Positions 23,734 through 32,638 are shown, counted from the first letter of the stretch. The stretch: 64,000 nucleotides of DNA from PMNU01 sp035480575 (GCA_035480575.1 DATIHR010000022.1:6939-70938); one strand, 5' to 3'. The notes: generated by a model from the sequence alone, not told the origin. Translations and numbers: made by a program.

Positions 23734-25512
23734 ATGCCGCAAGACCATATTCGAAATTTTTGTATTATCGCGCACATCGACCACGGCAAGTCGACACTTG
23801 CCGACCGATTGCTTGAAGTCACTGGCACGGTAGAGAAGCGCCTCATGAAAGAGCAGCTATTAGACCGCATGGATTTGGAGCGTGAACGCGGTATTACTAT
23901 TAAGCTGCAACCGGTGCGTATGGATTACCAAGGCTATCAGCTCAATCTTATAGACACCCCCGGCCACGTAGATTTTAGCTACGAAGTATCACGCAGCCTA
24001 GAAGCGTGCGAGGGTGCTATTTTAGTGGTCGATGCCACCCAGGGCATGCAGGCCCAAACGCTGGCCAATGTATATCTGGCATTAGCGGCCGACCTTACAA
24101 TTATTCCGGTGCTTAACAAAATTGACTTGCCTGCAGCCGATGTGGAACGTGTTGGGGCGGAAATTGTCAGCCTGTTAGGTTGCGCGTTCGAGGATATCCT
24201 ACAAATTTCGGCCAAGACCGGGCAGGGGGTGGATGCGGTACTGGAGCGCGTGATTGCCGATGTGCCGCCTCCCAGTGGCGACAAAGATACCGCAACCCGG
24301 GCGCTTATTTTTGATAGTTATTACGATGATTACCGCGGTGTTATTTTGTACATACGCGTGGTAGATGGCCGTATTGGTAAGGGCGATGGCATACATATGA
24401 TGGCGTCCGGCGGCAAGGGTCTGGCGTTAGAGGTGGGTGCGCTACGGCCAGATATGTCCCCGCTTGGTGCAATTGAAACCGGCGAGATCGGCTACATTGT
24501 AACCAACCTTAAAAGTACGCGCGAAGCAAAGGTGGGCGACACTATTACGCTTACTAAACTACTCGCTACCACCCCCCTGCCCGGCTACCAAGATGTTAAG
24601 CCATTTGTATACGCCGGGTTTTTCCCAGATAGCAACGAGCACTATCAAGAGCTAAAGGACGCTATCGAAAAACTTAGCCTCAGTGACTCTGCTCTGCAGT
24701 TCGAACCAGAAAACTCACCGGTGCTTGGCTTTGGGGTGCGGGTTGGGTTTTTGGGGTTACTACACATGGATATTGTGCGTGAACGCTTGGAGCGCGAGTA
24801 CGACCTTGACCTCGTGGTCACTAATCCATCTACTGACTACCAAGTGACCATGCAAAATGGCCACGAGCTAGACATTAAAAGCGCGGCCGACTTGCCCGAT
24901 GTGGCCGGTATTGCAGAAATCCGTGAACCCTGGATTAAGGGCGAGATTGTTGCCCCCAAGCCATATGTGGGGCCACTTATACAGCTTATAAACACCAAGC
25001 GCGGCCTGCATAAAAATCTTAGCTACTTAGACGAGCGAGCGCTCATTACCTTCGAGGCACCGCTCGCTAACTTGTTGACCGATTTTTACGATCAGCTTAA
25101 GAGTATTACTAGCGGCTACGGATCGTTTAACTACGAGCTGGCCGACTACCGCGCCGAAGACCTCGTGCGCGTTGATTTTTACGTAGCCGGCGAGAAGGTA
25201 GACAGCCTCAGTATTATGGTGCACCGTACTGAGGCCGAGCGCCTTGGCCGGAGTATTGTCGAAAAGTTAAAAGAAGTTATTCCTAGGCAGCAGTTTGCCG
25301 TTAGCTTACAAGCCGCCATTGGCGCCCGTTTTATTGCCCGCGAGGATTTGTCGGCCTTCAGGAAGGATGTGACCACCGGCCTGTACGGCGGCGATGTATC
25401 ACGCAAAAAGAAGGTGCTTGCTAAGCAAGCCAAAGGTAAAAAGCGTATGAAACGTTTCGGTAAGGTAGATATTCCAGCCGAGGCATTTACCGTAATGCTC
25501 AAGCGCGATTAG
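23734..25512 (+). CDS. lepA: Elongation factor 4 (LepA)
   Basis: 592 residues, full length. The GTPase domain starts with G1 AHIDHGKSTLADRL; G3 DTPGHVDF and G4 NKIDLP follow. The C-terminal LepA-specific domain ends KKKVLAKQAKGKKRMKRFG then the family's conserved tail. LepA is a ribosome-associated GTPase that affects initiation or back-translocation. TATAAT at 23720-23725 lies 8 nt before the ATG with no Shine-Dalgarno site, so the message is probably leaderless. Its last four bases overlap the convergent gene. Confidence 0.97.
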   Translation: MPQDHIRNFCIIAHIDHGKSTLADRLLEVTGTVEKRLMKEQLLDRMDLERERGITIKLQPVRMDYQGYQLNLIDTPGHVDFSYEVSRSLEACEGAILVVDATQGMQAQTLANVYLALAADLTIIPVLNKIDLPAADVERVGAEIVSLLGCAFEDILQISAKTGQGVDAVLERVIADVPPPSGDKDTATRALIFDSYYDDYRGVILYIRVVDGRIGKGDGIHMMASGGKGLALEVGALRPDMSPLGAIETGEIGYIVTNLKSTREAKVGDTITLTKLLATTPLPGYQDVKPFVYAGFFPDSNEHYQELKDAIEKLSLSDSALQFEPENSPVLGFGVRVGFLGLLHMDIVRERLEREYDLDLVVTNPSTDYQVTMQNGHELDIKSAADLPDVAGIAEIREPWIKGEIVAPKPYVGPLIQLINTKRGLHKNLSYLDERALITFEAPLANLLTDFYDQLKSITSGYGSFNYELADYRAEDLVRVDFYVAGEKVDSLSIMVHRTEAERLGRSIVEKLKEVIPRQQFAVSLQAAIGARFIAREDLSAFRKDVTTGLYGGDVSRKKKVLAKQAKGKKRMKRFGKVDIPAEAFTVMLKRD

Positions 25513-26006
25513 GCTGCTGGCATGAGATTGGCGGCCCTGCGTATGGCGGGCCAGGTTTCTGGAACGTACTGGACTATGCTGCCGCCAGTGGTCCGGTCGG
25601 TTGGCTTGATATTTGATACGTGCGGTACGAACAACCGTGCGGCATCCATTAGTGGCCGGCCGGCAATAACAACTATCCCGTGGTAGTCCGAAGGGTCAGA
25701 GCCCGTCTCGTGCACGGCGCGGGTGAGTGTGAAGTCTAGATCTACTATGCTGTCAGGATACGCACTGGCGGTGTCTAACGATGGGGCCGCGAGTACGGTG
25801 GCGCCGAGCTCTACGCATATCATGGCGGCCGATTCTTGCTTATATCGTTCGGTGCCGCTCATGACAAGGGCGCGTTCGCCGAGCCCTTGTGCCCGTAGCC
25901 AGTCGCCTGCCCGGGTCATTTGCTCAAGCCCTAGCAAGTTCAATTGTCCTCGGTCAATATCAATAGCCCCACCCTGTACTAGATATACTGGTGATTGTAG
26001 CCCCAT
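25509..26006 (-). CDS. Degenerate histidine-phosphatase-like protein
   Basis: 165 residues. The order of elements resembles the histidine phosphatase superfamily: an opening strand VYLVQGGAID where LVRHGE is expected, NLLGLEQMTRAGDWL, MSGTERYKQESAAMICVELG where SSP.R..QTA is expected, and GIVVIAGRP where VVSHG is expected. Both catalytic His residues are missing, so no phosphatase activity is predicted. The relation is inferred from pattern alone. CGAGG lies 8 bases before ATG 26006. It converges with lepA, overlapping by four bases, and is divergent from the kinase-like gene. Confidence 0.5.
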   Translation of the reverse strand: MGLQSPVYLVQGGAIDIDRGQLNLLGLEQMTRAGDWLRAQGLGERALVMSGTERYKQESAAMICVELGATVLAAPSLDTASAYPDSIVDLDFTLTRAVHETGSDPSDYHGIVVIAGRPLMDAARLFVPHVSNIKPTDRTTGGSIVQYVPETWPAIRRAANLMPAA

Positions 26007-26087
26007 ACGCGTTACCTCGTTATTTACATCAATTAAATCTCAAATACAAGATTTTGCAAGACCCGCGCTTGTGCCATAATAGAACAA

Positions 26088-26780
26088 ATGGATGGTACGA
26101 ACTACACACCGAATCCGGAGGTATTAGAGCGGCTCAAAGGCATTCACTTCTTAGGCGTGGTGGGGCCGACGGCAGCTGGTAAATCGACACTTATTAAGGA
26201 AGCTTTGGCACGTGAACCCAGCTTACACATGGTGCGTAACCATACGAGCCGCCCCCCGCGCGAAGGCGAGCAAGATCGTACCGAAGTTATTTTCCACCCG
26301 CGCCAAGAAATGGAATGGCGGATCGATAAGGGCGAATACGTACAGGTTGCCCCCAGCTTTTTTGGCGATTTGTACGCAACCGGCCCAGACGATTACAGTA
26401 CCGATGGCATTGCGGTACTGCCCATACTTGCCGATGCAGTGCCGATTTTTCGCACGCTGCCGTTTAAACAGTTCGATTGTATTTTTGTTGTGCCACCTAG
26501 TTGGGACGTATGGCTGCGCCGCATTAGCCACCACCACTTTACGCTCGATAAGTTGGAGCGACGCATGCAGGAGGCCGAGCGTTCGCTTGCTTATGCGCTT
26601 GTTGACCCCGACATCAAAATGCTGATAGATCTAGATGTACAAACAGGTGTCGACGATATGCTGACGCTCGCACTGGGCAAGCCTATGTCGGAACGGCTGA
26701 GTGCCGATCAGCAACGTGGTCGCGAACTAGCCGCCGAACTGCTGATGCGCATGAAACAGAGCGACAGCCAGCGAGAATAA
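26088..26780 (+). CDS. Guanylate-kinase-like protein 1
   Basis: 230 residues. The P-loop GPTAAGKST (Lys32) is intact, followed by NHTSRPPREGE, the counterpart of the GMP-binding TTR.PR.GE segment, and a lid-like RRISHHHFTLDKLERRMQEA. The usual DID after the GMP site is not clear, and the GMP loop is altered, so it could be a kinase with another acceptor. The C-terminal 40 residues are an added helical tail. CATAAT lies 7 nt before ATG 26088. It is the first of two tandem kinase-like genes, which are only distantly alike. Confidence 0.7.
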   Translation: MDGTNYTPNPEVLERLKGIHFLGVVGPTAAGKSTLIKEALAREPSLHMVRNHTSRPPREGEQDRTEVIFHPRQEMEWRIDKGEYVQVAPSFFGDLYATGPDDYSTDGIAVLPILADAVPIFRTLPFKQFDCIFVVPPSWDVWLRRISHHHFTLDKLERRMQEAERSLAYALVDPDIKMLIDLDVQTGVDDMLTLALGKPMSERLSADQQRGRELAAELLMRMKQSDSQRE

Positions 26781-26789
26781 CACGCCGAA

Positions 26790-26843
26790 TACTTATCATG
26801 TTAAGTATATTGTGCTGGAAAATTCGTCATTTTCCTGTATAGT
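26790..26843 (+). promoter_or_regulatory. Promoter with two inverted repeats
   Basis: TATAGT (26838-26843) lies 6 nt before ATG 26850. Over the -35 region is GGAAAAT-tcgtc-ATTTTCC (26817-26835), and further upstream TACTTA-tcatgt-TAAGTA (26790-26807). Either could bind a repressor or end the upstream transcript. Confidence 0.5.
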
Positions 26844-26849
26844 GTACCT

Positions 26850-27650
26850 ATGGAACCGCACGGGCCTATTCTTTTAGGTAGTATGCAAACGGGCACTCCC
26901 GCGCAGCCCGGTACAACGCCGCACCTTGTGCGGCGTTTAGAGTTTAAAGAGGCCCTGTACAATTACAAACCTAGCCCCGAAGCCCGTACGGTCGTACAGG
27001 CAACACCTATGGTGCTGCTCGTTGGCCCCAGTGCCTCTGGCCGTAATACCATCATTACCGAGTTACTTAAGACCGGCCGGTACCACTTTATTGTTTCCGA
27101 TACGACCCGGCCGCCGCGGGTAAACAACGGCATCCTCGAGCGTAACGGGGTAGAGTACTGGTTTATTAGCGAAGACGACATGCTAGAGGGTATTCAGCAG
27201 GGCGAATACCTCGAGGCCGAGATTGTATTTGGCCAGCAAGTTTCCGGTACGAGTGTGCGCGAGTTACGTAAGACGCAGCAAGAGGGCCGTATTGCAATTA
27301 CCGACATCGACGTTGGCGGCATAAATGCCATTATGCACACGAAGCCTGACACCATCGCCCTATTACTGCTACCTCCCAGTTTCGAAATATGGCAGCAACG
27401 TCTTCACCAGCGTGGTGACATGACCTTAGATGAAAAACGTCGCCGCTTCGAAACGGCATGCCGCATATTCGCAGCATGCGCTAACGACCACCGGGTAACC
27501 ATTATCATTAACGATAACCTAGAGCGGGCTGTACAGCAGGTGCGTCGTATTGCCGAAGATGGGGCGGTAGATGCTGCTGAGCAAGCCCGTGGCCGCGCTA
27601 TAGCCGAACGGCTACTGATCGACACGCAAACATTGCTAAAACGTATGTAG
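26850..27650 (+). CDS. Guanylate-kinase-like protein 2 with Arg in the P-loop
   Basis: 266 residues. After a 50-residue extension the guanylate kinase fold is clear: SDTTRPPRVNNGILERNGVE, then EYWFISEDDMLEGIQQGEYL, then ITDIDVGGINAI, matching the GMP-binding and DID motifs. The P-loop reads GPSASGRNT, with Arg65 replacing the nearly invariant Lys. That change usually abolishes phosphoryl transfer, so the protein may bind nucleotide without catalysis or act as a regulator. The C-terminal tail is similar in style to that of the preceding gene. The start is leaderless in type. Confidence 0.7.
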   Translation: MEPHGPILLGSMQTGTPAQPGTTPHLVRRLEFKEALYNYKPSPEARTVVQATPMVLLVGPSASGRNTIITELLKTGRYHFIVSDTTRPPRVNNGILERNGVEYWFISEDDMLEGIQQGEYLEAEIVFGQQVSGTSVRELRKTQQEGRIAITDIDVGGINAIMHTKPDTIALLLLPPSFEIWQQRLHQRGDMTLDEKRRRFETACRIFAACANDHRVTIIINDNLERAVQQVRRIAEDGAVDAAEQARGRAIAERLLIDTQTLLKRM

Positions 27651-27662
27651 TACACTACGCGT

Positions 27663-28172
27663 ATGAAAGAGCAAGATTTTAGGACCGCGTTTCAAGATAA
27701 GTTGAAGGAGTTTGACCACGTGCACCATGTAAGTGGCTACATTAACTCTGGTCACGAGAGAGGGCTGCGCATTGGTGCGTTTTGGTATATCCAAAAAGAA
27801 CCGCGCAAAATGAGGGCCCATATTTTGTTGTCAGATACGCTTTCCAACGACAGGCTAGCCGTCTATGAAGGCGTGCCAGCAAAATATGATTATCAAGGCA
27901 GTTCGCAGTACAAAGCCCAGATTCCCGTAAACCAAGACTTGGCACCAGTTGCACCAGCCCAGATGCTGGCAGAGTTTGAATATATTGGTCCTGATGGGCG
28001 CATGATTAGACCAACGTGTGCAGAAGGCGCACGGCCTCGAACGATAGTGGGTGCGTTGCCGCGGGGCACACGACTTATACTGTCTACACAGTTCCGAGAA
28101 CCGAGATGGAATCTTGGCGGTGTACCGTTTTCGGTGGTCGACCCGGTTGTGCTGCCTAGCTCGCACGTTTGA
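27663..28172 (+). CDS. Unknown soluble protein, 169 aa
   Basis: 169 residues, mostly beta and loop by composition, with aromatic residues spread evenly and no membrane segment. The middle (about 100-125) includes FEYIGPDGRMIRPTC. Not recognised. TACACT lies 6 nt before ATG 27663, only 12 bases after the previous stop, so it may be both read through from the kinase-like gene and started on its own. Downstream is the HrcA operator region. Confidence 0.5.
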   Translation: MKEQDFRTAFQDKLKEFDHVHHVSGYINSGHERGLRIGAFWYIQKEPRKMRAHILLSDTLSNDRLAVYEGVPAKYDYQGSSQYKAQIPVNQDLAPVAPAQMLAEFEYIGPDGRMIRPTCAEGARPRTIVGALPRGTRLILSTQFREPRWNLGGVPFSVVDPVVLPSSHV

Positions 28173-28194
28173 TGTAGTGCTAAGCGAGAAGGTT

Positions 28195-28269
28195 CTAGCA
28201 CTCTTGACTCGCAGTGCTCTATGTTGGCTATCTTGAGGTTTGCTAGCACTCTTGACGCTGGACTGCTAA
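28195..28269 (+). promoter_or_regulatory. hrcA promoter with CIRCE-type operators
   Basis: CTAGCACTC-ttgacgctg-GACTGCTAA (28243-28269) is a CIRCE element differing from the consensus TTAGCACTC-N9-GAGTGCTAA at two positions. A weaker copy begins at 28195, and a half-site TAGTGCTAA lies near 28175. TTGACG inside the CIRCE spacer (28252-28257) is the -35, and TACTAT (28275-28280) the -10, 17 bp apart, so bound HrcA would cover the promoter. Confidence 0.85.
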
Positions 28270-28289
28270 TCTTTTACTATAAGAGCAAT

Positions 28290-29024
28290 ATGACGGAGCG
28301 TCAGAAGCAGATTTTATGTTCGATTGTCGAGCAGTATGCCGAAGTGGCCAGCCCGGTTGGTTCTAACCTGCTTGCTAAAGCGTTTGGGGTTAGTAGTGCC
28401 ACCATTCGTGCCGAAATGGCTGAACTAGAGCGTATGGGGTATATTGCACAACCGCACACCAGCGCCGGCCGCGTGCCAACCGATAAAGGCTACCGGTTTT
28501 ACGTCAATACACTAGCCGAAGAAAAGGGTAGTGTGCCCAACGCCAACGCCCAGCGTGCCCTGAGTGCCCGGGTGCACGATGCCGGTATGCCGGAGCGTAC
28601 CATTCGCAACGCCGTCGATACGCTCGTAGAACTAACCCATAACCTTGGCCTTGCAACCATTGGCAACCAGCTGTACATGAGCGGCCTGTCTAATTTGTTT
28701 GGCCAGCCGGAGTTTATGCAGGCGGGGCAGGTGCGCCAGGTAGCCGAATTACTTGATAACTTAGAGCCATGGCTCCGCGAAGCTGCACCCAACCAGCCGC
28801 TGAGTGTATACATAGGTCGCGAGAATCCCATTGGCCGTAGCGCGGGCTGTTCGCTTATTATCAGCCGATTCGTTAGCCCATATAGCGACCGCAGTTATAT
28901 AGGCGTGCTCGGGCCGACTCGCCAAAATTACCGCGATGTTATGACGCTGGTAGGGCGTGCCGGTAAAACGCTCGAAGAAGTATTGTATGATGGACCTGTC
29001 GCTCCCCAAGGACTCCTTAATTGA
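28290..29024 (+). CDS. hrcA: Heat-inducible transcription repressor HrcA (short form)
   Basis: 244 residues, about 100 fewer than typical HrcA. The N-terminal winged helix (MTERQKQILCSIVEQYAEVA, SSATIRAEMAELERMGYI, PHTSAGRVPTDKGYRFYVN) is well conserved. The C-terminal part keeps the GAF-like core, with SLIISRF and GVLGPTRQNYRDVM. The central inserted domain is reduced. HrcA binds CIRCE operators and represses dnaK and groE operons; CIRCE sites lie before this gene and before dnaK. ATG 28290 is chosen over the longer frame because the promoter -10 ends 9 nt before it. It heads hrcA-grpE, 29 bp apart. Confidence 0.9.
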   Translation: MTERQKQILCSIVEQYAEVASPVGSNLLAKAFGVSSATIRAEMAELERMGYIAQPHTSAGRVPTDKGYRFYVNTLAEEKGSVPNANAQRALSARVHDAGMPERTIRNAVDTLVELTHNLGLATIGNQLYMSGLSNLFGQPEFMQAGQVRQVAELLDNLEPWLREAAPNQPLSVYIGRENPIGRSAGCSLIISRFVSPYSDRSYIGVLGPTRQNYRDVMTLVGRAGKTLEEVLYDGPVAPQGLLN

Positions 29025-29053
29025 TTTAAAAAGCGCGAAAGTACGAAAAGACG

Positions 29054-29536
29054 ATGGCAAAGAAACAACCCGACGAACCACTCGAAGACGAACTATTACA
29101 CCTCCAGCAACAGGTGACCGATTTAACCGATGCGCTGCAGCGCGAACGCGCTGATGCAACAAATATCCGCCGCCACCACGAACAGCAGTTTGCGAGCGTA
29201 CGTACACTTGCCAAGGTTGGTGTAGTACGCGATCTTTTGCCGGTTATTGATAATTTTGAGCGCGCCTTAAAGCACGTTCCGAAAGATCTAGAAGGCAACG
29301 ATTTCGTAAAAGGCGTGCAGGGCGTTGTAAAGCAATTTGACGCAACGCTTGCCGGTATGGGCGTGCAAAAGATTAAAACCGTGGGCGAGCCGTTTGACCC
29401 ACGCTACCACGAAGCAGTCAGCATGGACGAGGGCGATGGTGGCGACCAAGAGGTTGTAAGCGAAGAGCTACAATCCGGCTACACCATGGGCGACGAAGTT
29501 ATACGCCACGCCATGGTGCGGGTAACGCTCCAGTAA
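29054..29536 (+). CDS. grpE: Nucleotide exchange factor GrpE
   Basis: 160 residues: an N-terminal coiled coil (about 8-60) with DATNIRRHHEQQ, then LLPVIDNFERALKHVP, then the beta-wing domain (FDPRYHEAVSMDEGDGGDQE, GYTMGDEVIRHAMVRV). It matches GrpE along the whole length but lacks the long acidic N-terminal tail. GrpE promotes ADP release from DnaK. It is likely cotranscribed with hrcA and so under HrcA control. The next gene is convergent, and dnaK follows after that, an unusual interruption of the classic order. Confidence 0.95.
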   Translation: MAKKQPDEPLEDELLHLQQQVTDLTDALQRERADATNIRRHHEQQFASVRTLAKVGVVRDLLPVIDNFERALKHVPKDLEGNDFVKGVQGVVKQFDATLAGMGVQKIKTVGEPFDPRYHEAVSMDEGDGGDQEVVSEELQSGYTMGDEVIRHAMVRVTLQ

Positions 29537-29548
29537 TATCAAATACAC

Positions 29549-30118
29549 TTAGGTACGTTCCCGGAATACTACCGGCGCTGGTAGTTCTTGGCTGTCGGGC
29601 ACGGCAGGCATACCGCGGCTGTGCGTAAACGTTAAGACCGCAAGACTGGTAGCCGCGAGGCCTAGGCCTATATATCCGAAGGCTTCTGCGGTTAGGGGAG
29701 AGGTACCAACCACACCGGTACCGATAACAAGCAACCCGCCGCCTATGCGGTTTACGGTTCGCTGCTGTTTGGCGCGGCGCCGGAGTAATAGCTCGAGTGC
29801 GACACCTTTCGTTACGTCATTTTGGACAACGTCAGAATGTGGCAGAGTTACTACCAGGTCATCCTTGTATTGGAAGTCTATGCCAGTCTCGCGGGCGAGA
29901 TTTATGACCAGCCGGTGATCGTCTGCGCCCACATGCAATGCTTCCCCTGTATTGACAATAACGATCCGGGGTTGTCTGGGAAGCGGTACCTTGAGTTGTT
30001 CGGCTAATGCAGCCAGGGCAAGGGCCTCGGGTTCTAGGGTTACATTGCGTGCCGCTATTAACCACTCGATGCTCGGACTGGCTGCTACAGTTAGTGTGTT
30101 TGGTGATTGTTCGGGCAT
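29549..30118 (-). CDS. Unknown protein with two C-terminal membrane helices
   Basis: 189 residues from ATG 30118. The N-terminal 120 residues are soluble, followed by a basic segment (LLLRRRAKQQRTVNR), then two membrane helices (about 128-148 and 153-170). Not recognised. TATAAT at 30125-30130 on the minus strand lies 6 nt before the start, a clear leaderless promoter, so the longer frame from 30163 is not used. The gene sits inverted between grpE and dnaK, back to back with the dnaK promoter. Confidence 0.55.
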   Translation of the reverse strand: MPEQSPNTLTVAASPSIEWLIAARNVTLEPEALALAALAEQLKVPLPRQPRIVIVNTGEALHVGADDHRLVINLARETGIDFQYKDDLVVTLPHSDVVQNDVTKGVALELLLRRRAKQQRTVNRIGGGLLVIGTGVVGTSPLTAEAFGYIGLGLAATSLAVLTFTHSRGMPAVPDSQELPAPVVFRERT

Positions 30119-30156
30119 AGGACTATTATAGGCGCAGAAAGCAAGTCGGAAGTTTA

Positions 30157-30183
30157 TTAGCACTCTTGACAGCCGAGTGCTAA
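30157..30183 (+). promoter_or_regulatory. Perfect CIRCE operator with dnaK -35 in its spacer
   Basis: TTAGCACTC-ttgacagcc-GAGTGCTAA matches the CIRCE consensus exactly. The spacer contains TTGACA (30166-30171), and TATGCT (30189-30194) follows 17 bp later, so HrcA binding would block the -35. Confidence 0.95.
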
Positions 30184-30203
30184 AAAATTATGCTAGAATG
30201 GTC

Positions 30204-30230
30204 TTAGCACTCAACCAACTATACTGCTAA
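30204..30230 (+). promoter_or_regulatory. Second, imperfect CIRCE in the dnaK leader
   Basis: TTAGCACTC-aaccaacta-TACTGCTAA has a perfect left arm and two mismatches in the right arm. It lies downstream of the start site and just before the AAGGAG ribosome-binding site. Confidence 0.7.
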
Positions 30231-30246
30231 AAAGGAGCGATGAATT

Positions 30247-32157
30247 ATGGGAAAGATTATAGGTATCGACTTAGGGACAACCAACTCGGCTATGGCTGTT
30301 ATGCAAAGCGGCAAGCCGGATATTATTGCCAACAGCGAAGGCGCACGCACCACGCCAAGTGTCGTGGCTATTAACAAAAACGGCGAACGTTTAGTGGGCC
30401 AGGTTGCCCGCCGCCAGCAGGTTACGAACTCTAAGAACACTATTTACGAAGTGAAGCGTCTTATTGGCCGTCGCTGGGAAGACAAAGAAGTCCAGCGCGA
30501 CCTTAAACTTATGGGCTACGAGATCGTTAAGAGTGGCAATGCTGTAAAGGTTAAAATGGGCGATAAAGAGTACAGCCCCGAGGAAATTAGCGCCATGGTA
30601 CTTGGCAAGCTAAAGGCCGACGCCGAGGCATTCCTTGGCCAGCCGGTAAGCGAAGCGGTTATTACCGTGCCAGCGTACTTTGATGACAGCCAACGCCAGG
30701 CCACCAAAGACGCCGGTAAAATTGCTGGCTTGGAAGTGAAGCGCATTATTAACGAGCCGACTGCCGCAGCCCTAGCCTACGGCCTGGACAAGGGCAATAA
30801 GAAAGACGAAAAGATTGCCGTATACGACCTTGGCGGTGGCACATTTGACGTTTCGATTCTAGAGCTAGGCGAGGGTGTGTTTGAAGTAAAAAGCACTAAT
30901 GGCGATACGCATCTTGGTGGCGCCGACTTCGACCGCGTGCTTGTCAACTACTTTGCTGACGAATTTAAGAAAGAGCATGGTATAGATATTAGCGACGACA
31001 AAGCCGCCATGCAGCGCCTACGCGACGAAGCCGAAAAAGCTAAGATTGAGTTGTCTACCGCACAAGAAGTAGACATTAACCTGCCATTCTTAACCGCCGA
31101 CGCCGACGGGCCGAAGCACTTCGAGCACAAGTTGAGCCGCGCCAAACTTGAGAGCCTGGTTGCAGAGCTTATTAGTAAGACTGCCGATCCTTGCGAGAAG
31201 GCACTTAAAGACGCGGGGCTGAGCGCCAGCGACATTAACGCTGTGGTATTGGTTGGTGGTATGACCCGCATGCCAGCCGTACAAGAGAAGGTAAAGCAGA
31301 TCTTTGGCAAAGACCCTATGAAGGGCGTTAACCCGGACGAAGTCGTCGCCATTGGCGCAGCTATCCAAGGTGGCGTACTGCAGGGCGATGTTAAGGATGT
31401 GTTGCTGCTGGACGTTACCCCGCTGTCTTTGGGTATTGAGACCATGGGCGGTGTTATGACCAAGCTTATTGACCGCAACACAACCATTCCTACCAGCAAG
31501 AGCGAAGTCTTCAGCACGGCTGCCGACAATCAACCCCAGGTAGAGGTACACGTACTGCAGGGCGAACGCGGCATGGCCGGCGACAATAAGAGCTTGGGCC
31601 GGTTTATCTTAGATGGCATTCCCCCCGCGCCACGTGGCATTCCACAAATTGAAGTTACCTTTAACATCGACGCCAACGGTATTTTGAACGTCACTGCCAA
31701 GGATAAAGGTACTAGCAAAGAGCAGAGCATTACCATCAGTGGCAGTGGCAACCTGGATAAGACCGAGGTGGAAAAAATGGCCAAAGAGGCCGAAGCCAAC
31801 GCAGAGGAAGACCGCAAGAAGCGCGACGCCGTAGAAGCCCGCAACGTGCTCGAAAATTCTATCTATCAGGCCGAGAAGCTCAAGAGCGACTACAAGGACA
31901 AGCTGGCCGAAGAAGACGTAAAAGGCTTAGACGAAGCCATCGAAGCAGCCAAAAAGGTAGCTAAAGACGAAAAGGCCGATAAAGATGCGCTAGAAGCAGC
32001 CGCTAAGGCGCTGAACGACAAGATTATGCCCATTGGCGCCAAAATGTACGAATCCGCCAAGGACGAAGCTCCGGCCGAAGACGCTGAAGCTGCGGCTGAC
32101 AAAAAGAAAGACAAAGATGACGATGCCGTAGAGGGCGAAGTCGTCGACGAAAAATAA
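30247..32157 (+). CDS. dnaK: Molecular chaperone DnaK (Hsp70)
   Basis: 636 residues, complete. The ATPase domain opens IGIDLGTTNSAMAV and includes NEPTAAALAYGLD and YDLGGGTFDVSILE; the substrate-binding domain follows at about 380, then a helical lid and an acidic Lys/Asp/Glu-rich tail ending GEVVDEK, like the usual EEVKDK-type end. AAGGAG precedes ATG 30247; the ATG at 30240 is out of frame. Expression is controlled by two CIRCE sites. Works with DnaJ and GrpE in folding and refolding. Confidence 0.98.
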   Translation: MGKIIGIDLGTTNSAMAVMQSGKPDIIANSEGARTTPSVVAINKNGERLVGQVARRQQVTNSKNTIYEVKRLIGRRWEDKEVQRDLKLMGYEIVKSGNAVKVKMGDKEYSPEEISAMVLGKLKADAEAFLGQPVSEAVITVPAYFDDSQRQATKDAGKIAGLEVKRIINEPTAAALAYGLDKGNKKDEKIAVYDLGGGTFDVSILELGEGVFEVKSTNGDTHLGGADFDRVLVNYFADEFKKEHGIDISDDKAAMQRLRDEAEKAKIELSTAQEVDINLPFLTADADGPKHFEHKLSRAKLESLVAELISKTADPCEKALKDAGLSASDINAVVLVGGMTRMPAVQEKVKQIFGKDPMKGVNPDEVVAIGAAIQGGVLQGDVKDVLLLDVTPLSLGIETMGGVMTKLIDRNTTIPTSKSEVFSTAADNQPQVEVHVLQGERGMAGDNKSLGRFILDGIPPAPRGIPQIEVTFNIDANGILNVTAKDKGTSKEQSITISGSGNLDKTEVEKMAKEAEANAEEDRKKRDAVEARNVLENSIYQAEKLKSDYKDKLAEEDVKGLDEAIEAAKKVAKDEKADKDALEAAAKALNDKIMPIGAKMYESAKDEAPAEDAEAAADKKKDKDDDAVEGEVVDEK

Positions 32158-32175
32158 AAAAGTAAGTTCTTTACC

Positions 32176-32604
32176 ATGGAACTCCATAAGGAATATTGGC
32201 CGGATGTACAACAGTACTGTGCCACTATTCTTGATGGAATACAGGCAAAGCGGCAATGGGTGTTGTGGCCTGTTGCCCGCACTGTATGTATCAAATACAG
32301 TTGGCGAGCTGACCAGCCTACCCCACCACACGACGAGCAGCTAGGGCTGTATAAAGATCAGCTCTTGCTGCTCGGGTGGACCACGCTTACACACGAACTG
32401 ACAATTCCGGATTATCCGTATCCGCGTGTCATGCGTTTTAATCCAGACGAGGAACGAGTGTACGATGCACTTCCTTGGAAGGGATGGCACGCTCCTCGGG
32501 GCTGGCGGCAGTTAGGTCAGGAACATTACGATTTAATGTACGATGCCCTTGCCCGCGGCGCTGCTGCCAGGCAGCAAGAGCGGCAAGGGGGAAGCGCGCT
32601 TTGA
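32176..32604 (+). CDS. Unknown soluble protein, 142 aa, rich in Trp and Tyr
   Basis: 142 residues with unusually many aromatic residues (nine Trp) and an Ala/Arg/Gln-rich C-terminal end. No membrane segment or motif is recognised. It starts 18 bases after dnaK stops and may be cotranscribed with it and so heat-induced. Its 3' end lies just before the promoter of the next gene. The context suggests a stress link, but nothing in the sequence shows a function. Confidence 0.5.
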   Translation: MELHKEYWPDVQQYCATILDGIQAKRQWVLWPVARTVCIKYSWRADQPTPPHDEQLGLYKDQLLLLGWTTLTHELTIPDYPYPRVMRFNPDEERVYDALPWKGWHAPRGWRQLGQEHYDLMYDALARGAAARQQERQGGSAL

Positions 32605-32629
32605 CAAACCAAAAGTGGCAGGCGACAAT
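32601..32629 (+). promoter_or_regulatory. Promoter between dnaK and dnaJ
   Basis: TTGACA (32601-32606) and GACAAT (32624-32629) are 17 bp apart, ending 9 nt before ATG 32639. It gives the unknown gene and probably dnaJ a CIRCE-free start. Confidence 0.5.
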
Positions 32630-32638
32630 AGGAGTACT

